Source: Polynucleobacter sp. MWH-Berg-3C6
GTDB taxonomy: Bacteria > Pseudomonadota > Gammaproteobacteria > Burkholderiales > Burkholderiaceae
Direction: 5' to 3'
Assembly (NCBI RefSeq): GCF_018881855.1
Contig: NZ_JACVPN010000001.1
Location: forward strand, 1 to 64,000
Length of the DNA: 64,000 bases
Part shown: one piece after another, positions 28,198-37,782 of the stretch
How the letters are laid out: each line of letters starts with the position of its first letter
How positions within the stretch are numbered: the stretch's first letter is position 1
Made by a program: the position numbers and the translations under genes
The notes under the pieces: model-generated
The model's input: only the letters and a program-made list of their open reading frames with translations
Told to the model about the DNA's origin: nothing
Database searches by the model: none

Positions 28198-29235
28198 ATG
28201 TTGGACGCCCAAACTGCTGAAAAACCGCTTACCTTAGTCAAATCTAAGACGAGTTTACGTAAAGAGGTCGATGCCTCTGGCCAGTGGACTGTTGCTCAGA
28301 TTGAGGCACTTTTTGACCTACCTTTCAATGAATTAATGCTCAAAGCCCAGGAGACGCATAAAGCCTATTTTCCCGAGGGTGATGTAGAGCTTGCTACTTT
28401 GTTATCCATTAAGACTGGTGGCTGCCCTGAGGATTGTGGTTATTGCCCTCAAGCTGCGCGCTATGACACCGATGTGAAGGCTGAGAAGTTGATGGGCCTA
28501 GAGGAGGTTTTAGAGGCCGCTAAAGCTGCTAAAGCTGCCGGCTCAAACCGTTTCTGTATGGGCGCTGCGTGGCGTGAGCCTAAAGATCGCGATATTGAAA
28601 AAGTAACTGCCATGATCAAGGGTGTGAAGGCTTTAGGCCTTGAGACCTGCGCAACTTTGGGAATGCTAGAGGCTGATCAGGCTCTAGCACTTCAAGAGGC
28701 TGGTCTCGATTTTTATAACCACAACCTTGATACCAGCGAAGATTTTTACCGCTCAGTAATTTCGACACGCGGTTACCAAGATCGCCTAGATACCATCTCT
28801 CATGTTCGTGCGGCCGGTATGTCTGTATGCTGCGGCGGTATTGTGGGAATGGGCGAGTCCCGTGAGCAGCGCGCTGCTTTCTTGGCTCGCTTGGCCAATT
28901 TGAGCCCTTACCCTGAGTCTGTTCCGATTAATCACTTAGTGCCTGTTGCAGGCACCCCCTTGGCCGATCAGAAGCCATTAGATCCCCTTGAGTTTGTTCG
29001 CACCATTGCAGTTGCTCGCATCACGATGCCTAAGGCGCGCGTGCGTTTATCTGCCGGTCGCCAAGAATTGGGAAGGGCTGTGCAGGCCATGTGTTTCATG
29101 GCTGGCGCCAATTCGATTTTCTATGGTGAGCAACTACTCACTACCGGCAATCCAGAGGCGGAACAAGACCGTGAGCTGCTCGCAGAACTGGGTTTAAAGA
29201 CCAAGCAAAGCTCTAAAGCCGAGGTTTTAGTCTAA
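28198..29235 (+). CDS. bioB: Biotin synthase
   Basis: 345 residues from ATG 28198 (a TTG two codons earlier is in frame). The radical-SAM cluster cysteines are C76, C80 and C83 in [14 protein letters not shown]. Further conserved parts are [21 protein letters not shown] and [10 protein letters not shown] with the Arg that binds the [2Fe-2S] cluster. It inserts sulfur into dethiobiotin. It is divergent from bioAFD and is followed 10 bases later by coq7, probably on the same transcript. Confidence 0.97.
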   Translation: MLDAQTAEKPLTLVKSKTSLRKEVDASGQWTVAQIEALFDLPFNELMLKAQETHKAYFPEGDVELATLLSIKTGGCPEDCGYCPQAARYDTDVKAEKLMGLEEVLEAAKAAKAAGSNRFCMGAAWREPKDRDIEKVTAMIKGVKALGLETCATLGMLEADQALALQEAGLDFYNHNLDTSEDFYRSVISTRGYQDRLDTISHVRAAGMSVCCGGIVGMGESREQRAAFLARLANLSPYPESVPINHLVPVAGTPLADQKPLDPLEFVRTIAVARITMPKARVRLSAGRQELGRAVQAMCFMAGANSIFYGEQLLTTGNPEAEQDRELLAELGLKTKQSSKAEVLV

Positions 29236-29245
29236 TTCTTTGCCT

Positions 29246-29875
29246 ATGACTCCAGTTGACCGCTTGATTCTTGAATTTGATACCGCACTTCGTTCGGTTG
29301 TAGGCGGGGCAAATGCTCAAAGACCAACCCCAGGTTCTGAGTCTGGTGCAAATTTTGCATTAGATTCTGAACAGCGAAAGCACGCCGCAGGTTTAATGCG
29401 CATCAATCATGTTGGTGAAGTTTGCGCGCAAGCTTTGTATCAATCGCAAAAATTAGTTGCAAGAAATTCTGAAATAAAAGAAATGCTTGATCACTCTGCT
29501 CAAGAAGAGTTAGATCACTTGGCTTGGTGTGAAACTCGTTTGAAAGAACTGGGATCTCATACTAGTTATCTCAATCCATTTTGGTATGCAGGATCCTTTG
29601 CAATCGGCTTGGCAGCTGGCTTAGCGGGTGACAAGTGGAGTTTAGGTTTTGTTGTTGAAACTGAAAAACAAGTTGAGAATCATCTTGAGAGCCACCTCAA
29701 AAAATTGCCAGAAGAAGATCATCGTTCACGTGCAATTGTGGATCAAATGCGCATTGATGAAATCGAACATGGACAAGCAGCTTTACATGCAGGTGGAGTT
29801 ACTTTGCCTGAGCCAATTCAAAAAATCATGCAAGCCATGTCAAAGGTAATGACAAGCACTGCTTACAAAATTTAA
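29246..29875 (+). CDS. coq7: Demethoxyubiquinone hydroxylase (Coq7 family)
   Basis: 209 residues from ATG 29246. A di-iron carboxylate protein with the paired E-x-x-H motifs in [30 protein letters not shown] and [11 protein letters not shown], and the membrane-associating loop between ([16 protein letters not shown]). It hydroxylates demethoxyubiquinone in the late, oxygen-dependent part of ubiquinone synthesis, using the route found in many beta- and alphaproteobacteria. The window also holds a UbiH-like enzyme at 12.9 kb. Confidence 0.96.
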   Translation: MTPVDRLILEFDTALRSVVGGANAQRPTPGSESGANFALDSEQRKHAAGLMRINHVGEVCAQALYQSQKLVARNSEIKEMLDHSAQEELDHLAWCETRLKELGSHTSYLNPFWYAGSFAIGLAAGLAGDKWSLGFVVETEKQVENHLESHLKKLPEEDHRSRAIVDQMRIDEIEHGQAALHAGGVTLPEPIQKIMQAMSKVMTSTAYKI

Positions 29876-29944
29876 AATGGATACCGAGGATTTAGTTTGA
29901 ATAAATCCAGAAAATCAGTTTCAGATTAATTTTTGATATATTTT

Positions 29945-29976
29945 TTGATAAGTACTGTTTTTAATTACAGTATATT
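29945..29976 (+). promoter_or_regulatory. Candidate LexA box within a distal dcw promoter
   Basis: TACTGT-TTTTAATT-ACAGTA at 29953-29972 matches the gammaproteobacterial LexA consensus core CTGT-N8-ACAG and its flanking TA/TA. A -35-like TTGATA (29945-29950) lies just before it, and -10-like AGTATA (29969-29974) or TATATT (29971-29976) at its end, so a bound repressor would cover the promoter. The transcript would run to mraZ with a leader of about 200 bases. SOS control is inference. Confidence 0.5.
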
Positions 29977-30131
29977 TAGGCATTATCTAGCTCTATAGCT
30001 AAGACCTATTCTTAAGTATATTTTCCAAGCCTTTGTTTCAAGTAGCTATTTTATTATCACCATCTTCTGAACACATTACGCTAAGTGTTTGTAAACATTA
30101 GAGAATTTCCCAAAAAAAACCCCAAAAACAC

Positions 30132-30183
30132 TTGACCCTCTTATTGCGATCCTCTAAAGTGGGAGGAAGTGTGAAAAAGTGGG
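30132..30183 (+). promoter_or_regulatory. mraZ promoter with three MraZ boxes
   Basis: TTGACC (30132-30137), 17 bases, TAAAGT (30155-30160). From 30159 there are three boxes GTGGG, GTGTG, GTGGG starting at 30159, 30169 and 30179, exactly 10 bp apart. Family knowledge: MraZ binds GTGGG repeats with 5-bp spacers in its own promoter and represses the dcw cluster. The last box also holds the G-rich ribosome site of mraZ. Confidence 0.82.
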
Positions 30184-30187
30184 GTAA

Positions 30188-30619
30188 ATGGTGTTTCAAG
30201 GTGCGTCAGCTCTCAATTTAGATGCAAAAGGCCGAATGTCAGTCCCGGCAAAGCATCGTGACGCCTTGTTAGTTCAAGGTGATGGCCGCCTCACGCTCAC
30301 AAAACATCCAGATGGTTGTCTTTTGCTATTCCCAAGACCGGAATGGGAAAGCTTTAGAGCAAGAGTTGCTCAGCTTCCTATGGACGCACATTGGTGGCGC
30401 AGAATTTTTTTAGGTAATGCTGCAGAAATTGATTTAGATAATGCCGGTCGAATTTTGGTTAGCCCAGAATTGCGTGCAGCAGCTGGAATTGAAAAAGAAG
30501 TGATCTTGCTTGGTATGGGTAGTCACTTGGAGTTGTGGGACGCAGCTACATACGCCGCAAAAGAACAGGCTGCTATTGCACTAGGCATGCCTGAAGCACT
30601 CAAGCAATTTAATTTTTGA
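30188..30619 (+). CDS. mraZ: Transcriptional regulator MraZ
   Basis: 143 residues with two SpoVT/AbrB-like halves: [25 protein letters not shown] and [24 protein letters not shown]; the repeated DxxGR...P pattern is diagnostic. It forms a ring and binds the GTGGG boxes just upstream, giving negative control of division genes. First gene of the dcw cluster, 12 bases before rsmH. Confidence 0.97.
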   Translation: MVFQGASALNLDAKGRMSVPAKHRDALLVQGDGRLTLTKHPDGCLLLFPRPEWESFRARVAQLPMDAHWWRRIFLGNAAEIDLDNAGRILVSPELRAAAGIEKEVILLGMGSHLELWDAATYAAKEQAAIALGMPEALKQFNF

Positions 30620-30631
30620 TGACAGGGTGCT

Positions 30632-31582
30632 ATGAAAATAACTCATCGCCCAGTGTTGCTGGCCGAGGCGGTGACGGCGCTAATCAGTGGCCCGCTCATT
30701 CAAACACAAAACGTAGCAAACAATATTTTGGTGATCGATGGAACATTTGGGCGCGGCGGTCACGCACAAGCTTTACTCAAACAGCTTCCTCAATCCGCAC
30801 GCATGATTTCTTTCGACAAGGATTTGGATGCAATTGCAGTAGCGCAACAAATCAACGATCCACGCTTAACTATCGTGCACGACAGTTTTGCAAACATGGA
30901 TCAGTATGCGCAAGCAGAATCAGCCGATGGAATTTTGTTGGATTTGGGAATCAGTTCGCCGCAAGTGGACGAAGCACATCGGGGCTTCTCCTTTCGTCGC
31001 GAAGGTCCGCTAGACATGCGGATGAATACAGATCAAGGAATGACAGCTGCAGAGTGGCTGCAGCAGGCGCCGCAGGAGGAAATCACGCGCGTGATTAAGA
31101 CTTACGGAGAAGAGCGTTTTGCGTTTCAGATTGCTAAAGCCATTGTGGCAAAGCGAGAAGAAGGCCTGTCCCCAAAAACGACGACTCAACTCGCAAGCTT
31201 GGTTGCTAGCGTGGTGCGTACACGTGAGGCTGGTCAAGATCCTGCCACTAGAACATTCCAGGCATTGCGTATTTTTATAAATCGCGAATTAGAAGATTTA
31301 GAGCTTGGCCTAAAAGCTGCTATGAATTTACTGAAGCCGGGTGCACGACTTGCAGTGATTAGCTTTCATTCCTTGGAAGATCGCATTGTGAAGCAGTTTC
31401 TTCAGGCGCATGCAAAAGTGGATGTGCCTCGCGGCCTGCCAGTCCGTGAAAAAGATTTACCCCAAAGCGCATTAGAAATCATTGGCCGCGTTAAGCCAAG
31501 TGATGTAGAAATTTTGGAAAACCCAAGAGCCCGTTCAGCCATCATGCGTGTTGCAGAAAAGCGGATCGGAGCGCCTACATGA
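30632..31582 (+). CDS. rsmH: 16S rRNA m4C1402 methyltransferase
   Basis: 316 residues. [17 protein letters not shown] and the SAM-binding [14 protein letters not shown] open it; [28 protein letters not shown] and [18 protein letters not shown] are the family signatures. It methylates N4 of C1402 in the decoding centre of 16S rRNA. It overlaps ftsL by 4 bases (ATGA). Confidence 0.97.
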   Translation: MKITHRPVLLAEAVTALISGPLIQTQNVANNILVIDGTFGRGGHAQALLKQLPQSARMISFDKDLDAIAVAQQINDPRLTIVHDSFANMDQYAQAESADGILLDLGISSPQVDEAHRGFSFRREGPLDMRMNTDQGMTAAEWLQQAPQEEITRVIKTYGEERFAFQIAKAIVAKREEGLSPKTTTQLASLVASVVRTREAGQDPATRTFQALRIFINRELEDLELGLKAAMNLLKPGARLAVISFHSLEDRIVKQFLQAHAKVDVPRGLPVREKDLPQSALEIIGRVKPSDVEILENPRARSAIMRVAEKRIGAPT

Positions 31583-31845
31583 ATCGCGCCACCTTGACCC
31601 TACTTGCTTTGTTATTAATTTGCGCTTTATCGCTGGTAGCAGCTCAACAACGTGCGCGTAAATTATTTATTGCCCAAGAGCGCGCTCAGATTGAAGAGCG
31701 TAAATTAAATCAAGAATGGTTGCGCTTGGAGTATGAGCAACGCAATCTTTCAAAGTCAGCACGTATACGTGATGTTGCACGCAATCAATTGCGGATGTCT
31801 CCAATTTCTCCTGAACGTACTTTGTACCTAAAGGAGGCTAAATGA
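31579..31845 (+). CDS. ftsL: Cell division protein FtsL
   Basis: 88 residues: a short cytoplasmic start, one membrane helix (about 5-22), then a leucine-zipper-like coiled coil ([29 protein letters not shown]). FtsL joins FtsB and FtsQ to activate FtsW-FtsI at the division site. It is recognised mainly by size, topology and position between rsmH and ftsI. The stop overlaps the ftsI ATG (ATGA). Confidence 0.93.
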   Translation: MNRATLTLLALLLICALSLVAAQQRARKLFIAQERAQIEERKLNQEWLRLEYEQRNLSKSARIRDVARNQLRMSPISPERTLYLKEAK

Positions 31846-33614
31846 GGCCGGTTGGTTTTTCTACTACGCCAAATTTAGTATTACGGCTGCCAATGTGGCG
31901 GTCACGCTTAATGCTATTCCTTTTGTTCTTCGTTTTCATGATGCTATTGCTACGTGCATTTTGGATTCAAGGTCCCGGGAATGCATTCTATGAAGCGAAG
32001 GGTGTGCGTGGAACTCAGCGAGAGCTAGAGTTGCCAGCAAGCCGTGGAAAAATTTTGGACCGCAATGGTCAAGTAATCGCTACCAGCCTAGAAGCGAAGT
32101 CTGTGATTGCTTATAACGACACAGTTCCAGATGACTTGGCTGCCGACAAGGTAAAAAAACTCGCTAGCCTTTTGCAAATTAGCGAATCTGAACTTAGAAA
32201 AAAACTCAAGGAAGATCGCAAGCAGATTTTCCTAAAGCGTCAGGTTGAGCCGGCAATTGCACAGCAAATTAAGCAATTAGAAATTCCGGGTATCGGTTTG
32301 AATAATGAATATCGCCGCTTCTATCCAGAAGGCGAGGCGATGGCACACGTGGTTGGCTTTACCAATGTGGAAGATCGCGGTCAAGAGGGTATGGAGCTCT
32401 CCAGACAGAAAGAGCTTGCGGGTCATCCTGGTCAAAGACGCGTAGTGGTTGATCGCTTGGGACGTGTTGTTGAGGAAATGGCAATTCTGCAGTTACCGCA
32501 AAACGGTAAAGATTTAAATCTTTCGATTGATAGCAAGATTCAGTTCTTGGCTTATAACGCTGTCAAAGACGCAGTTGAAAAACATCGTGCAAAAGCTGGT
32601 GGCGCAGTAGTTTTAGATACGCAAACTGGTGAAATTTTAGCCTTGGCAAATTACCCAAGCTATAACCCAAATGATCGTAAATTTCTCACGGGTGAGCAGC
32701 TACGTAACCGCGTATTAACAGATACCTTTGAGCCTGGCTCAACAGTGAAGCCATTAACAGTTGCAATTGCCTTAGAAAAAGGCGTCATCCAGCCTGATAC
32801 CAATATGGTGATTGGCGCCAAGTATTTAGTTGGTCCAAAGCCGATTACCGATACACATCCATATGCCAACCTCACCGTTGCACAGATTATTCAGAAGTCT
32901 AGCAACATCGGTACTGCAAAAATTGCAATCAACAGCCTTTCAGCAGAAGAGATGTGGGATTTTTATACTGCGGTTGGCTTTGGGCAGTCGCCAAAAGTTG
33001 GCTTCCCAGGAGCGGTTGCTGGAACAGTGCATCCATTCAAAAAGTGGATGCCGACGGATCAAGCCCGTATTGCATTTGGTTATGGCATTTCGGCATCACT
33101 CTTTCAGGTAGCACAGGCTTACACAGTATTTGCGCGTGATGGTGAATTAGTGCCACTCACTATTGAGCGTAGCCCCAATTTCAAACCAGGCACGAGAGTG
33201 CTTTCTGCAAAGACTGCAATTGAAATGCGTAGCATGCTTGAGACTGTAACCGAGCCTGGTGGCACTGCAATCAAGGCGCAGGCTGAAGGCTTTAGAGTTG
33301 GTGGCAAGACAGGAACAGCGCATAAATTAGTTGGTAAAGGGTATGGCAACAAATATCGCGCTTACTTTGCTGGCTTAGCGCCGATCAGTGCTCCACGGAT
33401 TGTGGTTGCAGTCATGATTGATGAGCCAACCGTTGGTGGTCACTACGGTGGTGAGGTTGCTGCACCAGTGTTCTCAACCATTGTGAGTGAAACACTCAAT
33501 ACTCTCAATGTGCTGCCTGATAACAAAGTGAAGCAAATGGTTTTGCAAGACAAGAGTCCTGAAGAGATTCGAACTGCAAATGTACAGACTCAGCATGTGG
33601 TTTTAAAACGATGA
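31842..33614 (+). CDS. ftsI: Division-specific transpeptidase FtsI (PBP3)
   Basis: 590 residues. One N-terminal membrane helix (about 20-43), a pedestal domain with ASRGKILDRNGQVIATS, then the transpeptidase domain with catalytic S300 in STVK, SSN at 353-355 and KTG at 489-491. It cross-links septal peptidoglycan with FtsW as glycosyltransferase partner. ATGA overlaps at both ends (ftsL and murE). Confidence 0.97.
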   Translation: MRPVGFSTTPNLVLRLPMWRSRLMLFLLFFVFMMLLLRAFWIQGPGNAFYEAKGVRGTQRELELPASRGKILDRNGQVIATSLEAKSVIAYNDTVPDDLAADKVKKLASLLQISESELRKKLKEDRKQIFLKRQVEPAIAQQIKQLEIPGIGLNNEYRRFYPEGEAMAHVVGFTNVEDRGQEGMELSRQKELAGHPGQRRVVVDRLGRVVEEMAILQLPQNGKDLNLSIDSKIQFLAYNAVKDAVEKHRAKAGGAVVLDTQTGEILALANYPSYNPNDRKFLTGEQLRNRVLTDTFEPGSTVKPLTVAIALEKGVIQPDTNMVIGAKYLVGPKPITDTHPYANLTVAQIIQKSSNIGTAKIAINSLSAEEMWDFYTAVGFGQSPKVGFPGAVAGTVHPFKKWMPTDQARIAFGYGISASLFQVAQAYTVFARDGELVPLTIERSPNFKPGTRVLSAKTAIEMRSMLETVTEPGGTAIKAQAEGFRVGGKTGTAHKLVGKGYGNKYRAYFAGLAPISAPRIVVAVMIDEPTVGGHYGGEVAAPVFSTIVSETLNTLNVLPDNKVKQMVLQDKSPEEIRTANVQTQHVVLKR

Positions 33615-35161
33615 GGATGGCATTGAATATAGATCCCAATCATCTGATTGACCACTTGCACAGTCTAGCAAACAGCACTGCTAAGGTAAGTGCCGATAGT
33701 CGCCAGATTGAATCTGGTGATATCTTTTTTGCTTATCCTGTTGGTCATGGAAACGCATTAAGAGATGGCCGTCAGTTTATTCATGCTGCATTGAAGAAGG
33801 GTGCGGCAGCTGTAGTATTTGATCCTGCTGGATCTGGTTCTGAATATCTAGATCATCCACAATGTATTGCAGTTGAAAACCTTGCAGAAAAGGTTGGTGA
33901 GTTATCTGCACAATGGTATGGCTATCCAAGCAAGCAATTAAAAGTGATTGGTGTAACAGGGACCAACGGTAAAACGAGTATTACGCAGTGGTTAGCTCAA
34001 GCGCTGGATGAGACCAGCCATCGAACAGCGGTTCTAGGTACCTTGGGTACTGGCTTTCCAAACTCTTTAGTGCAAACTGGATATACCACTCCAGATGCAC
34101 CGAAGTTGCAAACCCAACTGAAAGAGTTGCTCAATACTGGCGCCAAGCAAGTAGCGATGGAGGTGTCTTCGCATGCTTTGCATCAGGGCCGAGTATTAGG
34201 TACTCATCTCAACTGCGCTGTATTTACAAATCTGACGCAAGATCATTTGGACTATCACGGCAGTATGGCCGACTATGCTGAAGCTAAGGCAAAGCTATTT
34301 GAGTTAGCCGGCTTAGAGCATGCCGTTATTAATTTAGATGATGCCTTTGGTCGCGAGATCGCCATAAAGCTTTTGGCTAAAGGTGACATTCAGATTTGGG
34401 CATTCACCTTAAATCAAGATTCCCTGAGGGGATTTGAAAAATTTGGTGATCGTTTGCATCGTATTTATGCAAAAAATAGCGTACTCAATGGCGCAGGATA
34501 TGACTCCCAGTTTGTATATGAGGGAGTTGGTAGCAATACCCTACATATTCCTATATTAGGTGAATTTAATTTAAGTAATGCCCTCGCTGTATGGACCGTA
34601 TTACTAACTCAAGGCTTCAGTTGTGATGAGGCAAGCAAACGAGTAAGTCATTTGCGTCCCGTACTTGGCCGCATGGAATTAATTCAGGTGGGTAAGCAGC
34701 AAAAATCAGAAGGTTTATTAGTGGTAGTTGATTACGCCCATACGCCTGATGCTCTTCAGAAAACTTTACAAGCCTTGCGTCCGATTGCAGAGCAACGCAG
34801 TGGCAAAATTTGGTGTGTATTTGGGTGCGGCGGTGATCGTGATGTTGGTAAGCGGTCGCAAATGGGTGCAGTGGCTCAAAAATTTGCTGATCAAATCATT
34901 ATTACTAGTGATAACCCAAGATCTGAAGAGCCATACGCAATCATGGAAATGATTCGCGCAGGTATTGAACAGAAATCTTCAGATGTTCAGATGGTTGTTG
35001 ATCGTGCAGCGGCCATTATGGCTGCTGTTCGTCATGCTGCCCCTCAAGATATTGTTTTGGTGGCAGGAAAAGGTCACGAAACTACCCAAGATATTAATGG
35101 CAAGAAATTTGATTTCTCCGATCAAGAGCATATTCGTTTAGCTGCCGGAGGAATATTTTGA
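33611..35161 (+). CDS. murE: UDP-MurNAc-L-Ala-D-Glu:meso-DAP ligase
   Basis: 516 residues, Mur ligase. ATP site GVTGTNGKTS with K121, the carbamylated-lysine region following EVSSHAL, and the substrate motif DNPR (in ITSDNPRSEEPYA), which indicates meso-diaminopimelate rather than lysine. It adds the third amino acid of the stem peptide. The stop TGA overlaps the murF ATG. Confidence 0.97.
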   Translation: MRMALNIDPNHLIDHLHSLANSTAKVSADSRQIESGDIFFAYPVGHGNALRDGRQFIHAALKKGAAAVVFDPAGSGSEYLDHPQCIAVENLAEKVGELSAQWYGYPSKQLKVIGVTGTNGKTSITQWLAQALDETSHRTAVLGTLGTGFPNSLVQTGYTTPDAPKLQTQLKELLNTGAKQVAMEVSSHALHQGRVLGTHLNCAVFTNLTQDHLDYHGSMADYAEAKAKLFELAGLEHAVINLDDAFGREIAIKLLAKGDIQIWAFTLNQDSLRGFEKFGDRLHRIYAKNSVLNGAGYDSQFVYEGVGSNTLHIPILGEFNLSNALAVWTVLLTQGFSCDEASKRVSHLRPVLGRMELIQVGKQQKSEGLLVVVDYAHTPDALQKTLQALRPIAEQRSGKIWCVFGCGGDRDVGKRSQMGAVAQKFADQIIITSDNPRSEEPYAIMEMIRAGIEQKSSDVQMVVDRAAAIMAAVRHAAPQDIVLVAGKGHETTQDINGKKFDFSDQEHIRLAAGGIF

Positions 35162-36609
35162 TGTCTGTTATGACAACGCTTGCTCAAGTGCATGCCATGC
35201 TGCCTGGAAGTGCTTTGCTCAATATTTCTGCAGAAGATGCACAGTTAGCAAATATTTCCAGAATTGGAAGTGATAGTCGGCAGATTGATGCTAAAGAATT
35301 ATTTGTAGCTTTGACGGGCGATCGTTTTGATGCTCACGACTTTCTATCAGACGTTGCTAAAGCAGGGGCGGCTGGAGTTTTAATTAGTAACAAAGATAAA
35401 TGCCCTGCAAGTTTGCCCGCGGTTTGCGTTGCTGACACCCGTATTAGCCTGGGAGTATTTGCAAAAGCCTGGCGCGCCAATCATCCTATTCCGCTAGCTT
35501 TGGTGACTGGCAGTAATGGCAAAACTACAGTGAAAGAAATGATTGCCTCTATTTTTAGAGCTGCAGTTGGCGATGCACATACCTTAGTAACTAAAGGCAA
35601 TTTAAATAATGATATTGGCCTCCCACTGACATTATTAAAGCTTCGTTCGACAGATCAACTTGCCGTAGTTGAGTTGGGAATGAATCATCCTGGTGAGACT
35701 GCGCAACTTGCCGATATTGCTCAGGCAAATATTGCCTTGATTAATAATGCGCAGCGTGAACATCAAGAGTTCATGGCGACGGTAGCAGCAGTAGCGCAGG
35801 AGCACTCTGATGCCATTAGAGCCTTACCCAAAGATGGCATAGCCGTATTTTCTGCAGATTCTGAATTTGCAAGCGTTTGGCATGAAGCTGCAGCTGGACG
35901 AAAGGTAATTGATTTTGTTTTGCAGTCTGGTCAGTCAACACTGCAAGCTGCAGTAACGGGGCGCTTATTAAATAACGGCCACGTGCAAGTGCAAACAGAG
36001 TTGGGCTCTATAGAAGTTCAGTTAAATACTTTGGGTAGCCACAATGCACGTAATGCATTGGCTGCTAGTGCTGTTGCGGTGGCAGCTGGAATTACTCTTG
36101 AAAAAATTAAGCAGGGCTTAGAGATGTTCTCCCCAGTTAATGGGCGTATGCAGGCCAAGAAAATTGACCCTAATCACACCTTAATTGATGACAGCTATAA
36201 CGCTAATCCTGATTCAGTGAGAGCTGCAATCGATGCTCTCAAGCAGTCAGGCAATAAATCTTGGTTAGTTTTAGGCGATATGGGCGAAGTAGGCAATCAG
36301 GGGCCTGAGTTTCATCGTGAGGTTGGTGCCTATGCTGCTGAGCAAGGCGTTAATAAATTATTTGCGCTTGGCGAGCAATGTCAATTTGCTATTCAGGGAT
36401 TCGATGATGCCCAGAAAAATGGATTGCCCACTGCTAGCGCAAAACATTTCTCTGAAATGGATAGTTTGATTGAGCAGTTAAGAGATGCATTGCATGCCCA
36501 GTCAACTGGTAGCAATGAGCATTTAAATATTTTGGTTAAGGGTTCACGTTTTATGCGCATGGAGCGTGTAGTGCAGGCCTTGTTAGAGGAGGCTAAAACA
36601 TGCTCTTAA
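35161..36609 (+). CDS. murF: UDP-MurNAc-tripeptide:D-Ala-D-Ala ligase
   Basis: 482 residues from ATG 35161, which overlaps the murE stop as TGATG; an in-frame TTG precedes it. ATP site [13 protein letters not shown], then [13 protein letters not shown] and [11 protein letters not shown], and a C-terminal domain with [15 protein letters not shown]. It completes the UDP-MurNAc-pentapeptide. The 3' end overlaps mraY by 10 bases. Confidence 0.97.
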   Translation: MSVMTTLAQVHAMLPGSALLNISAEDAQLANISRIGSDSRQIDAKELFVALTGDRFDAHDFLSDVAKAGAAGVLISNKDKCPASLPAVCVADTRISLGVFAKAWRANHPIPLALVTGSNGKTTVKEMIASIFRAAVGDAHTLVTKGNLNNDIGLPLTLLKLRSTDQLAVVELGMNHPGETAQLADIAQANIALINNAQREHQEFMATVAAVAQEHSDAIRALPKDGIAVFSADSEFASVWHEAAAGRKVIDFVLQSGQSTLQAAVTGRLLNNGHVQVQTELGSIEVQLNTLGSHNARNALAASAVAVAAGITLEKIKQGLEMFSPVNGRMQAKKIDPNHTLIDDSYNANPDSVRAAIDALKQSGNKSWLVLGDMGEVGNQGPEFHREVGAYAAEQGVNKLFALGEQCQFAIQGFDDAQKNGLPTASAKHFSEMDSLIEQLRDALHAQSTGSNEHLNILVKGSRFMRMERVVQALLEEAKTCS

Positions 36610-37769
36610 TTTTGGCGCAATGGTTGCAAGATGATTTTGGATTCTTCCGAGTCTTTAACTACATCACCTTTAGAGCTGTTATGGCAACGGTAACAGCCTT
36701 GTTAATTGGTTTGGCTGCAGGTCCATGGGTTATTCGTAAATTAACTGATTTGAAAATGGGTCAAGCCGTTCGTACTGATGGACCACAAACCCATTTAGTT
36801 AAATCTGGCACTCCGACAATGGGTGGAGTGTTGATTTTGATCGGTATTTTTGTGTCCTGCATGTTATGGGCAGACTTAAGTAATCGCTTTATTTGGATTG
36901 TGATGATCGTGACATTTGGTTTCGGTGCGATTGGCTGGGTAGATGACTATCGCAAGGTAGCTAGAAAAGATCCCAAGGGAATGGCCTCAAGAGAAAAATT
37001 CTTTTGGCAAACCCTGATTGGTTTATTTGCGGCGATCTATTTAGCATTCTCAGTTTCTGAGGTTAATAACCTCAAGGTGCTCCAGCTCTTCTACGAATGG
37101 CTCAAGAGCGGTTTGGCTTTAGACCTGCCAGCAAAAACGAACTTGTTATTGCCCTTTATTAAAGAGGTGAGTTATCCGCTGGGTATGATGGGCTTCATCA
37201 TCTTGAGCTATTTGGTGATTGTTGGCAGCAGTAATGCAGTGAACTTAACTGATGGGCTCGACGGCCTGGTAATCATGCCCGTTATTTTGGTAGGAGCAGC
37301 GTTAGGTGCGTTTGCCTACGTGATGGGTAATGCCATCTATGCCAAATACCTGTTGTTTCCCTATATTCCAGGTGCTGGTGAGTTATTGATCTTTTGTGGC
37401 GCCATGGGCGGAGCAGGTTTAGCTTTCCTTTGGTACAACGCGCATCCAGCGCAAGTATTCATGGGCGATGTTGGCGCGCTTGCTTTGGGCGGCGCGCTTG
37501 GAACGATTGCGGTGATTGTGCGTCAAGAGATAGTGCTCTTTGTGATGGGTGGAATTTTTGTTGCAGAAACTATCTCTGTAATGTTGCAGGTATTTTGGTT
37601 CAAGTTAACCAAGAAATATTTTGGTGAGGGGCGTCGTATTTTCCGCATGGCCCCACTGCACCATCATTTTGAATTAGGTGGTTGGAAAGAGACGCAAGTG
37701 GTTGTGCGTTTCTGGATCATCACCATCCTATTGGTATTGATTGGCTTATCTAGCCTGAAATTACGGTGA
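36600..37769 (+). CDS. mraY: Phospho-MurNAc-pentapeptide transferase
   Basis: 389 residues, about ten membrane helices. Signatures: [11 protein letters not shown], the Asp pair in [38 protein letters not shown], and [15 protein letters not shown] (the conserved HHH). It transfers phospho-MurNAc-pentapeptide onto undecaprenyl phosphate to make lipid I at the inner membrane. It is followed by murD after 13 bases. Confidence 0.97.
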   Translation: MLLILAQWLQDDFGFFRVFNYITFRAVMATVTALLIGLAAGPWVIRKLTDLKMGQAVRTDGPQTHLVKSGTPTMGGVLILIGIFVSCMLWADLSNRFIWIVMIVTFGFGAIGWVDDYRKVARKDPKGMASREKFFWQTLIGLFAAIYLAFSVSEVNNLKVLQLFYEWLKSGLALDLPAKTNLLLPFIKEVSYPLGMMGFIILSYLVIVGSSNAVNLTDGLDGLVIMPVILVGAALGAFAYVMGNAIYAKYLLFPYIPGAGELLIFCGAMGGAGLAFLWYNAHPAQVFMGDVGALALGGALGTIAVIVRQEIVLFVMGGIFVAETISVMLQVFWFKLTKKYFGEGRRIFRMAPLHHHFELGGWKETQVVVRFWIITILLVLIGLSSLKLR

Positions 37770-37782
37770 GCCAAAAGTAAAT

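Larger units (their letters stand above)
29876..30187. other. 312-bp AT-rich gap between coq7 and mraZ
   Basis: No convincing gene is present. It holds a 7-bp hairpin without a T run (GGATTTA/TAAATCC, 29888-29908), a LexA-like box with -35/-10 elements (about 29945-29976), an imperfect inverted repeat AACAC...GTGTT (around 30070-30090), and the mraZ promoter with its repeat boxes (30132-30183). Confidence 0.7.

Noticed and set aside
29888-29908. 7-bp hairpin GGATTTA/TAAATCC after coq7 as terminator
   Set aside because: AT-rich stem with no T run, so not a credible intrinsic terminator.
30616-31098. 160-residue open frame overlapping rsmH on the same strand
   Set aside because: It is out of frame with rsmH, whose product matches its family end to end. 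The alternative protein has no recognisable fold and is rich in Arg/Ser typical of a shadow frame.
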